Counted from the first letter of the stretch, positions 1-10,060 are shown. The stretch: 64,000 nt of DNA from JAEULH01 sp034382075 (GCA_034382075.1 JAXMOZ010000005.1:1-64000), one strand, 5' to 3'. Numbers and translations: made by a program. Notes: a model not told the origin generated them from the letters alone.

Positions 1-614
1 GCGACCGCGGCGAGAAGCGCCAGCGCGATCAGGCCATAGCGGATGGCGGTGGCGTCGCCGGCCAGCGCTTCGCGGCCGGCGTGGCCCAGCCAGGTGTAGG
101 CGAGCGTGCCCGGTGCCATGCAGACGAGCGAGGCGAGGACATAGTGCGTCAGGGGGATGCGCGTCAGGCCGAGCGCATAGTTGAGGAGGTTGAACGGGAA
201 CAGCGGCACGAGGCGGGTAAACGCGACGAAGCGCCAGCCTTCCGCCTCGACGCCCGCGATCAGCCGCTCGAGCCGTCCGCCGGCCTTGCGCCTGACCCAG
301 TCCGCCGCGAGATAGCGGGCGATCAGGAACGACGCGGACGCGCCAAGAATCGCACCGGCGAGGCTCAGGACCGTTCCCCACAGCGGCCCGAACAGTGCGC
401 CGCCGGCAAGACCGAAGATCGCGCCCGGAACAAAGAGGACCGTCGCCAGCGCGAAGAGCCCAACATGCGCCAGCGGCGCCCAGAGGCCGAGATCGTGGAT
501 CGAGCTCTCGATCAGCGCCGGATCGAGGCTGTCCCGGTTGAGTGCCAGCCAGCTCGCCACGCCCGCGATCGCGACCCCGAGCACGAGGCGGGGAAGGATG
601 CCTCGCGGCGTCAT
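1..614 (-). CDS. TVP38/TMEM64 family membrane protein (partial)
   Basis: The 3' end lies outside the window, leaving about 204 N-terminal residues. The protein opens with a hydrophobic segment, then shows the SNARE-associated (TVP38/DedA-like) core: FVPGAIFGLAGGALFG near residues 65-80, and FTRLVPLFPFNLLNYALG about 75 residues later, followed by further membrane segments. Family members are inner-membrane proteins of poorly defined transport or lipid function, often found near mercuric reductases. Its ATG overlaps the stop of the upstream desaturase gene (ATGA), so the two are probably translationally coupled. Confidence 0.85.
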   Translation of the reverse strand, partial: MTPRGILPRLVLGVAIAGVASWLALNRDSLDPALIESSIHDLGLWAPLAHVGLFALATVLFVPGAIFGLAGGALFGPLWGTVLSLAGAILGASASFLIARYLAADWVRRKAGGRLERLIAGVEAEGWRFVAFTRLVPLFPFNLLNYALGLTRIPLTHYVLASLVCMAPGTLAYTWLGHAGREALAGDATAIRYGLIALALLAAV

Positions 615-1468
615 GCCGCAGGCTCCCGCCGGCCGAGCGGGTAGCTGCGGTCGTCATCGCGGAACGGCTGCAGCAGCATGCGGTCGAGGCGTAGCTCTCG
701 GGGATCGCGGAACTGCTCGATGCCGATCGTCATGCCCGCATGACCGGCTGCCGGCTGGGGCCTGTAGGTGCCGAGCAGCCGGTCCCACCAGGGCAGGTTG
801 AAACCGAAATTGCTGTTGGTCTCGCGCGGCAGCACTGAATGGTGGACACGGTGCATGTCGGGCGTGACGACGAGCCAGCGCAGCACGCGGTCGAGCCTCG
901 CCGGAAGCCGAACGTTGCCGTGGTTGAACATGGAGGTGGCGTTGAGCAGGACTTCGAAGATCAGCACCGCCGCCGCTGGCGCTCCGAGGGCGGCAACGAC
1001 GCCGAGCTTGATCGCCATGGAGAGCAGGATCTCAATCGGATGGAAGCGCGCGCCCGTCGTTACGTCGAATTCGAGGTCGGCATGGTGCATCCGATGCAAC
1101 CGCCACAGCGCCGGCACGGCGTGGAACAGCACATGCTGCAGATAGATGGCGAGATCGAGGAGGATCACCGCGGCGACGACGGCGAGCCAGGGTGGCACAT
1201 TCAGCGCAGGGAACAGTCCCCAGCCACGGGATTCGGCCAGCAGCGCCACACCTACAGCCGCGGTCGGGAAGGCGAGGCGGACGAGCAGCGTGTTGAGCAC
1301 GACGATGCCGAGATTGCCCGGCCAGCGCCGAAGACGCCCGATGGCCTGGCGTCGCCGCGGCGCCAACAGCTCCCAAAGCGCCATCGCCATGAAGATGGCG
1401 GCGAAGGCGCCAAGGCGTATCATGGGTTCATGAGCAAGCAGGATTTCGGCCAAGTTCATGTCTCGCAT
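611..1468 (-). CDS. Sterol desaturase / fatty acid hydroxylase family protein
   Basis: An integral-membrane di-iron oxygenase of the fatty acid hydroxylase superfamily, about 285 residues. Several hydrophobic spans surround the histidine boxes HVLFH, HRMHH and HRVHH, which bind the di-iron centre in this family. The substrate cannot be told from sequence. The start is placed at the first Met of MRDMNLAEIL; the Met three codons later is equally possible, and upstream in-frame codons do not look coding. It is divergent from the ArsR-rhodanese gene with a perfect inverted repeat between them, so the two are probably regulated together. The downstream TVP38 gene overlaps its stop. Confidence 0.82.
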   Translation of the reverse strand: MRDMNLAEILLAHEPMIRLGAFAAIFMAMALWELLAPRRRQAIGRLRRWPGNLGIVVLNTLLVRLAFPTAAVGVALLAESRGWGLFPALNVPPWLAVVAAVILLDLAIYLQHVLFHAVPALWRLHRMHHADLEFDVTTGARFHPIEILLSMAIKLGVVAALGAPAAAVLIFEVLLNATSMFNHGNVRLPARLDRVLRWLVVTPDMHRVHHSVLPRETNSNFGFNLPWWDRLLGTYRPQPAAGHAGMTIGIEQFRDPRELRLDRMLLQPFRDDDRSYPLGRREPAA

Positions 1469-1500
1469 GCAGCGGTCTTGACGGGCCGCTGCGGTTAAGT

Positions 1501-1528
1501 CATCATTCAATAAATCTCTTGAATGATG
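1501..1528. promoter_or_regulatory. Perfect inverted repeat, probable ArsR-type operator
   Basis: The arms CATCATTCAA and TTGAATGATG are perfectly complementary and separated by 8 AT-rich bases. The repeat lies in the divergent region between the desaturase gene (minus) and the ArsR-rhodanese gene (plus), 19 bases before the latter's start. ArsR/BigR-type repressors bind AT-rich dyads of this kind. Autoregulation by the adjacent ArsR protein is an inference. Confidence 0.65.
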
Positions 1529-1547
1529 TAACGACGATTGCCTGAGG

Positions 1548-2219
1548 ATGTCAAGCGAGAGCCCCAAGCAAGCCCTGTTCGCCCAATTCGCGGCCGTGGC
1601 GAAGGCGGCGGCCCACCCGCATCGCCTGGAGCTCCTGGAGCAGCTTGCCCAGGGTGAGCGCAGCGTCGAGGTGCTGGCGGATCGCACGCGGGTCTCTGTC
1701 GCGAACGCGTCCCAGCATTTGCAGCACCTGCGCCGCGCCGGGCTGGTCGCTGCCCGGCGGGACGGCAAGTTCGTCTTCTATCGGTTGGCGCACGATGCCG
1801 TTCTGGGGCTGCTGACGTCCCTTCGGCGCATCGCCGAGCTCCAGTCGGCCGAGGTCGAGCGCGTCGTACGCAGCTACTTCAATGACCGCGACAGCCTGGA
1901 AGCTGTCTCCCGTCTGGAACTCATGGACCGGCTCAAGGCAGGGATCGTGACGGTGCTCGACGTCAGGCCCGAGGACGAGTTCGCGCTTGGCCATCTGCCG
2001 GGCGCTATCAACCTTCCACTGAGCGAGCTCGAAAAGCGGCTGGCCGATCTCGATCCCGATCGCGAGATCGTGGCGTACTGCCGTGGCCCGTACTGCGTGC
2101 TGTCCTATGAGGCCGTGGCGATGCTCAGGGCCCGCGGCTTCAAGGTTCGTCGTCTGGAAGACGGGCTACCGGAATGGCGCGCCGCCGGATTGCCCGTCGA
2201 GGCTGGCACGTCCGGGTAG
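1548..2219 (+). CDS. ArsR-family regulator fused to a rhodanese domain
   Basis: The N-terminal 90 residues form an ArsR winged helix, with the recognition region VSVANASQHLQHLRRAGLV near residues 49-67. A rhodanese domain follows (about 125-220) with LDVRPEDEFALGHLPGAINLP and the active-site loop CRGPYC, Cys178 and Cys183. No CxC metal-binding motif is obvious in the ArsR part, so control through the rhodanese cysteines (sulfane sulfur or thiol redox) is plausible but inferred. The start directly follows GAGG, an unusually tight spacing. It faces the desaturase operon across a perfect dyad and probably represses it. Confidence 0.88.
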   Translation: MSSESPKQALFAQFAAVAKAAAHPHRLELLEQLAQGERSVEVLADRTRVSVANASQHLQHLRRAGLVAARRDGKFVFYRLAHDAVLGLLTSLRRIAELQSAEVERVVRSYFNDRDSLEAVSRLELMDRLKAGIVTVLDVRPEDEFALGHLPGAINLPLSELEKRLADLDPDREIVAYCRGPYCVLSYEAVAMLRARGFKVRRLEDGLPEWRAAGLPVEAGTSG

Positions 2220-2249
2220 CGCTTCGGCGTCGGCGGCTTACCGCTCAAC

Positions 2250-2586
2250 CTACGCAGAACGCGCACAACCGTCATACATGAACGTCATCGGCTTCGGGCC
2301 TTTCATGTAGCCGGTGTCAAGGCGCTCGATGCGAAAGCCCGAGCCGGCGATGAGCTCATTGATTCCCCGGTTGAGATGGCGACCGCCGCCGATGCATCTC
2401 CACATCGGGGTGAGGCGCTCCTGCCGGCGGCGCAGGCTTGCATCGGGCGAACGGCCGTGCTCGACGAACAGCAGCTGTCCGCTTGCCTTGAGCACGCGGC
2501 GCATCTCTCCCAACGCGCGCATGGCGTCAGGGATATGGCGAACGGCTTGAGCGCCGCGATCCACTGCACCAATGGCTCGATCGCGA

Positions 2587-2587
<1 letters not shown>
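2250..2587 (-). pseudogene. C-terminal fragment of a class I SAM methyltransferase
   Basis: About 95 residues match only the last third of a UbiE-like methyltransferase: IPDAMRALGEMRRVLKASGQ, LLFVEHGRSPD and GFRIERLDTGYMKGPKPMTF. The SAM-binding N-terminus (the GxGxG region) is absent. The coding trace stops against the 3' end of the ATPase gene, so the 5' two thirds were probably lost when that gene was joined here. No independent start or ribosome site is evident. Confidence 0.7.
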
Positions 2588-5061
<2,474 letters not shown>

Positions 5062-5130
5062 GATGACCTCCCATGAGGCAGTGGCCAGGAAGAAAGCCCT
5101 TCCGGCTTCGATCCGGGCGATCTGAAGGGG

Positions 5131-5162
5131 AGTCTGCACCCCGTACCGACGTACGGAGTCAA
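5131..5162 (-). promoter_or_regulatory. mer-type promoter/operator of the ATPase
   Basis: On the minus strand it reads TTGACT, then the perfect dyad CCGTAC-N4-GTACGG, then a weak -10 CAGACT about 20 bases from the -35. A dyad lying between -35 and -10 boxes set too far apart is the hallmark of MerR-activated promoters. This dyad equals the classical Tn501/Tn21 mer operator half-sites. It is 70 bases upstream of the ATPase start. Confidence 0.8.
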
Positions 5163-5201
5163 GCGGCGATAATGGCTGGAAAAACCGGGGCTGCGCTTAC
5201 G

Positions 5202-5888
5202 TCACGCCGGCCCGGGCAGGGTAACGAACAGGGCGAATCCGATCGACCACAGGCCGAGCGCCATGAGCACGAGGCCGGTCCAGAACGGCATGCGTCCGGA
5301 GAAACCCGCCAGCCAGTCGAGCGCCCGCCGTGCCGGTGCGAACAGCACGGCCAGGACAAGCGGCAGCGACAGCGCGAGGCCGAATACGGCGAGGGAAACG
5401 AAGCCGCCGAGGATTGTCGTGCCAGTCGCGCCACCAGCCGCCGCGGCCCCGAGGAGGACCAGCAGCAGCGGCGCCGCGCAGGCCGGGATATTGAGGCCGA
5501 AGAGCACGCCGAGGCCGACGGATCCACGCGCGTCGGAGAGACTGCCGAGCTGCGGTCCGATCGACTGCATCAGCAATCGCGCCCGTCCCGTGGCGTAAAG
5601 CGCGCCGATGACGAGATATACCGCGCCGAGCAAGATCCACGCGCCTTTCTGCAGCCCGAGGAAAGCCGTGCCCAGAAGGACCGCCAGGACGCCCAGCGCG
5701 CCGATGAAAATGGCGCGCGTTGCAGCGAACAGCACGGTTTCGGCAAGCTTCCGCGCTGCTTCCTTGCGCTCCAGATACTTGATGAAGATGAGACTCGATC
5801 CGAACGAGCAGGGCTCGATGAAGCCGAACAGGCCTAGCGCCGCGGGGACGACAAGGAGATTGATGAGCCCGAATTCCGTCACGATCAC
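5202..5888 (-). CDS. ccdA: CcdA-type transmembrane thiol-disulfide protein
   Basis: A polytopic membrane protein of 228 residues with the two conserved cysteine sites of CcdA/DsbD membrane domains: FIEPCSFG near residue 27 and LNIPACAAPL near 137. Such proteins carry electrons from cytoplasmic thioredoxin to periplasmic thiol proteins. Its ATG overlaps the stop of the merR-HMA gene (ATGA), so both come from the same MerR-controlled message. Possible electron acceptors nearby are the HMA domains, the TlpA-like protein or the SCO protein; this is inference. Confidence 0.88.
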   Translation of the reverse strand: MIVTEFGLINLLVVPAALGLFGFIEPCSFGSSLIFIKYLERKEAARKLAETVLFAATRAIFIGALGVLAVLLGTAFLGLQKGAWILLGAVYLVIGALYATGRARLLMQSIGPQLGSLSDARGSVGLGVLFGLNIPACAAPLLLVLLGAAAAGGATGTTILGGFVSLAVFGLALSLPLVLAVLFAPARRALDWLAGFSGRMPFWTGLVLMALGLWSIGFALFVTLPGPA

Positions 5889-6583
5889 TGGCTCGCGACG
5901 GAATATCCGGCTTTTCGGATCGCCGCCGCGAGCTGGTCCTCGTTCCTGACCTGTCGGTCGAACAGGATGCGGGCTTCGCGCGTCTCGAACGAGACGGTTG
6001 CCTTGCGCACGCCGGGCTCGGTCGAAACCAGAGCCTCGATGGTGCGTGCACAGCCGTCGCAGTGCATGCCGTCGATCTTGAACGTGGCTGTTTTCATGTT
6101 GGCTCCTTTCATTATTCCGTTCTGACGAACTGTCTTGCCGGTTGGTCGGCGGGCCTTTGTCGCTCGCTGACCGGCCAGTGCGTCGATGATGGTGCAGGCG
6201 CGCAACGCACCGCCACCGGGGCAGGATGCGATCAGCGCATCAAGGGCGCTCCGGATGTGTTGAAGCTGAGTAATCTTGCGGTCGACCTCCTCGCGCTTGC
6301 TCACCGCCTGCGTGCGGACATCGCCGCAATCGGCCTCCGGATCGGCCCGCAGCGAAAGGAGTTCCTCGATCTCACGCAGAGAGAAGCCGAGTTCTTGCGC
6401 CTGCCGGATGAATCGGATGAGCTCAACGGTCTTGTCGTCGTAGGAGCGATAGCCACCGTCGCGCGGCTTCGGCGGCTGTTCGATCAGTCCGCGCCGCTCG
6501 TAAAACCGGACGGTCTCAACGCCAACGCCCGCGCGGTCGGCGGCGCGGCTGATGGTCATTTCGGTGGCATTGGCATGTCGCAT
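5885..6583 (-). CDS. MerR regulator with a C-terminal heavy-metal-associated domain
   Basis: Residues 8-75 are a MerR winged helix (VGVETVRFYERRGLI) followed by the dimerisation helix. Cys86, Cys121 and Cys130, with eight residues between the last two, match the spacing of the Hg(II)-binding triad of Tn501 MerR. After a basic linker, residues 165-232 form an HMA domain with GMHCDGC (Cys175, Cys178), like MerP without a signal peptide. Inside the linker an AAAGGAG site precedes an in-frame ATG (position 6097), so the HMA domain may also be made alone. It heads an operon with ccdA behind a mer-type operator. Confidence 0.88.
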   Translation of the reverse strand: MRHANATEMTISRAADRAGVGVETVRFYERRGLIEQPPKPRDGGYRSYDDKTVELIRFIRQAQELGFSLREIEELLSLRADPEADCGDVRTQAVSKREEVDRKITQLQHIRSALDALIASCPGGGALRACTIIDALAGQRATKARRPTGKTVRQNGIMKGANMKTATFKIDGMHCDGCARTIEALVSTEPGVRKATVSFETREARILFDRQVRNEDQLAAAIRKAGYSVASQ

Positions 6584-6589
6584 AGCAAT

Positions 6590-6621
6590 TCCCTACACCC
6601 CGTACCATACTACGGAGTCAA
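6590..6621 (-). promoter_or_regulatory. mer-type promoter/operator of merR-ccdA
   Basis: On the minus strand it has TTGACT, CCGTAG-N4-GTACGG (one mismatch from a perfect dyad) and TAGGGA as a weak -10, about 20 bases from the -35. The layout and half-sites match the site in front of the ATPase, so the adjacent MerR-HMA protein very likely controls both. The site begins 7 bases upstream of the merR start. Confidence 0.75.
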
Positions 6622-6787
6622 CCTTCTCCGAAGGCCACGTTTGGCGTGAAGACACGCCCTGCGTAATTCCATGTAAAATCAGCAGGCAAGCACTCGGAGA
6701 CGCTTTTCTGCGAATGCGCGCACCAGCCACTGCTCCCACAACGAGCGACGAGACCTGCGCGGTGGTAGGCTATTGCTCCAGTGCACC

Positions 6788-6905
6788 TTACGCGCTCCGT
6801 TCAGGAGAGGGTGTCATGTGTTCGCCTTTGTGGGACGCCATGCGCGCACCATGGATGACTGCGTATATGGCCGGGATCACGACCAAAGTGAGCAGTTCAA
6901 GCACG
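6788..6905 (-). pseudogene. C-terminal remnant of a CusA-type metal efflux pump
   Basis: The minus strand encodes LVLELLTLVVIPAIYAVIHG followed by a short hydrophilic tail and a stop. This resembles the very last membrane helix of heavy-metal RND pumps (CusA/HME family). Nothing else of the roughly 1,000-residue pump is present, and there is no start. The fragment begins where the reading frame of the upstream membrane protein ends, as if a deletion joined the two genes. Confidence 0.55.
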
Positions 6906-7409
6906 AGGCGCCAGCACTCCACTATCGGCTGTGACGCCCGGCCACGTTGTGAAACGGAATCCTGCCAAGGGAATGACGATCCATTGCAGCACCGGACTGA
7001 GCCCGGCATCGATGATAGGGATGATCGGCATCAAATCCCGATAGGCCCATGCCTGCCGCACCTCGATATTGAGCCATTCGCTGAACACCGTGTAGCCAAG
7101 CCCGAGCGCCACCGTCAGCACGACGACCCGGCCTTTTCGCACGGTTGGCCAGGCCGGGGTGCCGGCCAGGAACAGGGCCAGCATGACCGTGCTGAGCGCG
7201 ATCAGGGCGTCGCCGGCCGTGCAATGCACGGCAGCGAACACGATCTCACCCGCCGACCCCGTTTCCCACAGCGTGTAGAGCGGCATGTGGGCGAATTCCC
7301 AGACGAGGTTCGCGGCGGCGATAAAGGCGATGTATCGGCGCAGCGCGGAAAGCCATTCGACGGAACCTACGGCACCGAAAGGTCTATCGCTCGAATGCCC
7401 GGCCGTCAT
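6897..7409 (-). CDS. Hypothetical integral membrane protein
   Basis: Not recognised as a named family. About 170 residues with four or five hydrophobic spans and striking conserved-looking stretches: NLVWEFAHMPLYTLWE, VHCTAGDALIALS and YTVFSEWLNIEVRQAWAY, rich in His, Trp and Tyr that could bind metal or haem. Its ATG overlaps the stop of the SCO gene (ATGA), placing it last in the periplasmic copper/redox cluster. The final residues may not be native, because the gene ends at the join with a CusA fragment. Confidence 0.72.
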   Translation of the reverse strand: MTAGHSSDRPFGAVGSVEWLSALRRYIAFIAAANLVWEFAHMPLYTLWETGSAGEIVFAAVHCTAGDALIALSTVMLALFLAGTPAWPTVRKGRVVVLTVALGLGYTVFSEWLNIEVRQAWAYRDLMPIIPIIDAGLSPVLQWIVIPLAGFRFTTWPGVTADSGVLAPRA

Positions 7410-8098
7410 CGGAACAGCTCCTTGACGCTGTCCCACCAGCCCGTCTCTGCCGGCCTCGACGGGCGAGAGGGGGCGTTGGTCAGGCCGTTGATGTAAAGCA
7501 CCAGGTTCAAGGGCTCGAAGCGCAGGCCGTGGAACTTAGCGGCGAACCGCCCGCCGCGATCGATCACATGCGTGACGACGCCATGCATCTGCTGGCCGTC
7601 ATCAAGCGGCTCGAACTTGACGTTATAGGTATCCGAGAGCTTTCGCGTCGCGTCATCGGGGTCGCCGGGACGTCGGGTGAGAAACATCCAGTTGTGCGGG
7701 TCGATGCCATGCGCCTCGCCATAGCTCCTCATGACGTCTGGCGTGTCGACCTTGGGATCGGTCGTCACAGTGATAAACTGGACCATGTCCTTCATCGGCG
7801 TAACGTTGATCTTCGACTGAACGTCTGCGATCAGGGCGGAATGGAGCGGGCAGACATCGGCGCAGCCGGCGAAGATGAAGTTGAGCACGACGATCCTGTC
7901 GGCGAAGTCCGACAGGCGAACCACCTTCTCATCAGCATCGGCCAACTCGAACGGTGGCGCCGAGCTGTCGATGGCCTGAAAGAACTGTTCCTTGTTTCCC
8001 ATGACCTTGTCGAGATCGGCGCCGGGATGATGCGCCGCAGCCGGCATGGCATAGGCAAGCGTGGCAATCAGCAATGCGGCAAGTCGAGCGAAATGCAT
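7406..8098 (-). CDS. SCO1/SenC family copper chaperone
   Basis: A periplasmic thioredoxin-fold protein that supplies copper or electrons, typically to the CuA site of cytochrome oxidase. It has a signal peptide (residues 1-22), a CxxxC copper site FAGCADVCP (Cys79, Cys83) and the third ligand region MHGVVTHVID (His172 or His177). A C-terminal LNLVLYINGL segment is typical of longer versions. Length 230. Within a multicopper oxidase/DUF411 cluster it more likely serves copper handling than the distant caa3 oxidase, but both are possible. Confidence 0.9.
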   Translation of the reverse strand: MHFARLAALLIATLAYAMPAAAHHPGADLDKVMGNKEQFFQAIDSSAPPFELADADEKVVRLSDFADRIVVLNFIFAGCADVCPLHSALIADVQSKINVTPMKDMVQFITVTTDPKVDTPDVMRSYGEAHGIDPHNWMFLTRRPGDPDDATRKLSDTYNVKFEPLDDGQQMHGVVTHVIDRGGRFAAKFHGLRFEPLNLVLYINGLTNAPSRPSRPAETGWWDSVKELFR

Positions 8099-8146
8099 GT
8101 CGTCTCCCTGGAATATCCGCCCGTTCGGCGCTGGCTGTCTGCGCTG

Positions 8147-8443
8147 TCATTCCCGGCGGCTGTGTGATTGAGGCTCGACGCCTGCCTTGCCGTGGGTTGA
8201 GCATGATTCTGCCCCTCCGCCGCGCATGCAGAGGCCGAGCGCGCACATGGCGGCGCAGGGGGCGAGGCTGAGCAGGATCGGCGCGATGCCCGCGGCCGTC
8301 AGCCAGTCCCAGTTGAGGGCAAGCCCGGCGCCCAGGGCTGCGACGCCCGCAAGCAAGACGATCCGCCGGTTCGTCATCCAGGGCGGCCTTACCGATGGCG
8401 GTATCGGACGGGACTCTTCCGCGGCGTTCTGTTCACCAATCAC
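8147..8443 (-). CDS. Small membrane protein with a Cys-rich tail
   Basis: Family not recognised. The chosen start is a GTG that overlaps the stop of the TlpA gene (GTGA) and follows AGGAACCAAGACA, giving 98 residues. After a hydrophilic N-terminus there are two hydrophobic spans (IVLLAGVAALGAGLAL and IAPILLSLAPCAAMCALGLCM), then a short tail ending in several hydrophilic residues. Four cysteines (APCAAMCALGLC plus a later ESC) sit at or after the second span, a plausible metal site. It is co-transcribed with the periplasmic redox genes. Confidence 0.7.
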   Translation of the reverse strand: MIGEQNAAEESRPIPPSVRPPWMTNRRIVLLAGVAALGAGLALNWDWLTAAGIAPILLSLAPCAAMCALGLCMRGGGAESCSTHGKAGVEPQSHSRRE

Positions 8444-8985
8444 TGTCTTGGTTCCTTTCCTGTATGTTCGGCGATGACGCGATTGAAGAAGGCGACCATC
8501 TCCGGTGTGTCCCATTCAGCCGGTCCGATCAGCCGCCCGAGCTCCCGCCCGTCCGATCCGATGAGCAGTGTCCCCGGGAGGCCGAAGATCCTGAGGTCGC
8601 GCGGTGCCTTCATCGTCTCGTCGATGAAGATGCCCAAATACCGGATGCCAATCTCATCGAAGAACCGGTGGACGACACCGACGCCAGCACGGTCTATCGA
8701 CAGGGCCACGACCTCGAAGCGCTCGCTGCCGAGCGTTGCCTGAAGCCGGTCCAGTGTCGGCATCTCGTGGCGGCAGGGGGCGCACCAGGTGGCCCAGACG
8801 TTGAGAAGGACGACCTTGCCGCGCCAGCGGTCGAGCGTGAGGGGGTTGCCGTGTTCGTCTGCAAACGAGATCGCGGGGAGCGGCAGCGGCGTGTCGTGCG
8901 GCGGGACGGCATTCGGCCCTTCCGCCATCGCCGCAGTCGAGCATACCAGCCCCAGCACGAACCCGAACGCGGGCAAGGAATTCAT
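8440..8985 (-). CDS. TlpA/ResA-like periplasmic thiol-disulfide protein
   Basis: 181 residues with a signal peptide (cut near AMA-EG), then a thioredoxin fold of the TlpA/AhpC-TSA type carrying VWATWCAPCRHEMP (Cys68, Cys71) and the cis-Pro region IFGLPGTLLIG. Such proteins reduce disulfides in apo-cytochromes or copper sites. The start overlaps the end of the cytochrome c gene. The ccdA gene 2.5 kb away could supply its electrons (inference). Confidence 0.9.
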   Translation of the reverse strand: MNSLPAFGFVLGLVCSTAAMAEGPNAVPPHDTPLPLPAISFADEHGNPLTLDRWRGKVVLLNVWATWCAPCRHEMPTLDRLQATLGSERFEVVALSIDRAGVGVVHRFFDEIGIRYLGIFIDETMKAPRDLRIFGLPGTLLIGSDGRELGRLIGPAEWDTPEMVAFFNRVIAEHTGKEPRQ

Positions 8986-9446
8986 CGGCTTGCCTCCCTT
9001 TCGCGGCGGCTCATCGCGGCTTGGTACTGCCGTTCGCGATCGGGCCAGGTGCTCTTGATGAACTCCAGGACCGCCCGGATTTCGTCGTCGGAGAGCACGC
9101 CGGCAAAGCCCGGCATGTCGCTCTCATAGCCGCCGCCGACAACGGCGGCAGGCCCTTCCCTGGTGATGCGAAACAGCACGTCATCGGGGTGGTGCCAGGT
9201 GTGTCCCGAAGCGTCATGCGGCGGCGCGGGCAGGCGACCGGACGGCAGGCGGCTCTTCCAGTCCGGCTGACCTTCGAGCTTCGCGCCATGACAGGACGCG
9301 CAGTTCGCCGCGTAGATCTCCGCTCCGCGTTCGAGCCGTTCGGCGGATGCTTCCGCCGGACCGCTCTGATCAAACCTGATCCAGAGCAGCCCGGCCACGG
9401 CGCTTCCGCCGAGCAGTATCGCGGCGCCAAGAACGGCGCGGTTCAT
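8982..9446 (-). CDS. Membrane-anchored or secreted c-type cytochrome
   Basis: A monohaem cytochrome c of 154 residues with an N-terminal hydrophobic segment, the haem site NCASCHG (Cys49, Cys52, His53) and a probable distal Met in SDMPGFAG. The family acts in electron transfer outside the cytoplasmic membrane. It overlaps its neighbours on both sides (ATGA junctions), so it belongs to the copper/redox operon, where it could accept electrons from the multicopper oxidase system. Confidence 0.88.
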   Translation of the reverse strand: MNRAVLGAAILLGGSAVAGLLWIRFDQSGPAEASAERLERGAEIYAANCASCHGAKLEGQPDWKSRLPSGRLPAPPHDASGHTWHHPDDVLFRITREGPAAVVGGGYESDMPGFAGVLSDDEIRAVLEFIKSTWPDRERQYQAAMSRREREASR

Positions 9447-9601
9447 CAGCGCTTGCCCCCGAAGAGGTATTTGACCAGCGCCGCGATGCTAAGGACGAGC
9501 AGGACGATCACGAGCAGCCAGACAAGGCCCATGCCCCACATCATCATGCCGCCCATGCCGTCCATCATGCCCATACCCATGCCGGTCGGTGCGTTATTCA
9601 T
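9446..9601 (-). CDS. Methionine-rich single-span micropeptide
   Basis: A 51-residue reading frame. The N-terminus is extremely rich in Met and Gly (MGMGMMDGMGGMMMWGMG), followed by a single strong membrane helix (LVWLLVIVLLVLSIAALV) and a basic end YLFGGKR. Met clusters are soft-metal (Cu(I)/Ag(I)) ligands, echoed by the Met-rich insert of the multicopper oxidase two genes upstream. Its stop overlaps the ATG of the cytochrome gene, which supports real translation. The function is unknown. Confidence 0.7.
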   Translation of the reverse strand: MNNAPTGMGMGMMDGMGGMMMWGMGLVWLLVIVLLVLSIAALVKYLFGGKR

Positions 9602-9613
9602 TGGAAACTTTCC

Positions 9614-10060
9614 CTATTCGACCGCGTAGATGGAGGGCTTATCTTCGCCCACGGTGTAGATCGTAAAGGCCTTGGTCTTGGCGCCGCTCATGCCGGGCGA
9701 TCCCATCGGCATGCCGGGCAAGGTCACGCCCTTGATGTCCGGACGTTCCGAGAGAAGGCGGTTGACGGTCGCGACGGGCACATGACCGCTCACCACATAA
9801 TCGTCGATGAAGGCAAGGTGGCAGCCCTGGAAGTTGTCCGGGATGCCGGCCTCGCGGCTCATGGTGACAAGCCCATGGGTCGGCTTGACGGTGACGGTGA
9901 AACCGTTGTCGCGCAGATAGTCGGCATAGGCTTCGCAGCAGCCGCATTGCGGGTTCTTGTAGAGGGTCGCTTCCTCGGCGATCGCGAGAGACGAGTTGGT
10001 GAAATAGACGCCTGCACCGAGAATTACGGCGGCGAGGGCGGTGACGATGATCTTGTGCAT
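9614..10060 (-). CDS. DUF411 periplasmic metal-binding protein
   Basis: 148 residues: a signal peptide or anchor (to about residue 29), then the DUF411 core with YKNPQCGCCEAYADYLR (Cys39, Cys41, Cys42) and the later PTHGLVTMSREAGIP, GCHLAFIDDYVVSGHVP and LPGMPMGSPGM motifs. Members bind copper or related metals and usually sit beside copper oxidases, as here. The exact role (chaperone or sensor) is not settled. Confidence 0.9.
   Translation of the reverse strand: MHKIIVTALAAVILGAGVYFTNSSLAIAEEATLYKNPQCGCCEAYADYLRDNGFTVTVKPTHGLVTMSREAGIPDNFQGCHLAFIDDYVVSGHVPVATVNRLLSERPDIKGVTLPGMPMGSPGMSGAKTKAFTIYTVGEDKPSIYAVE

Noticed and set aside
5885..6583. Sequencing artefact joining a MerR gene and an HMA gene
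   Set aside because: The fused frame is open throughout, and the linker is compatible with a true fusion; the internal start is reported instead.
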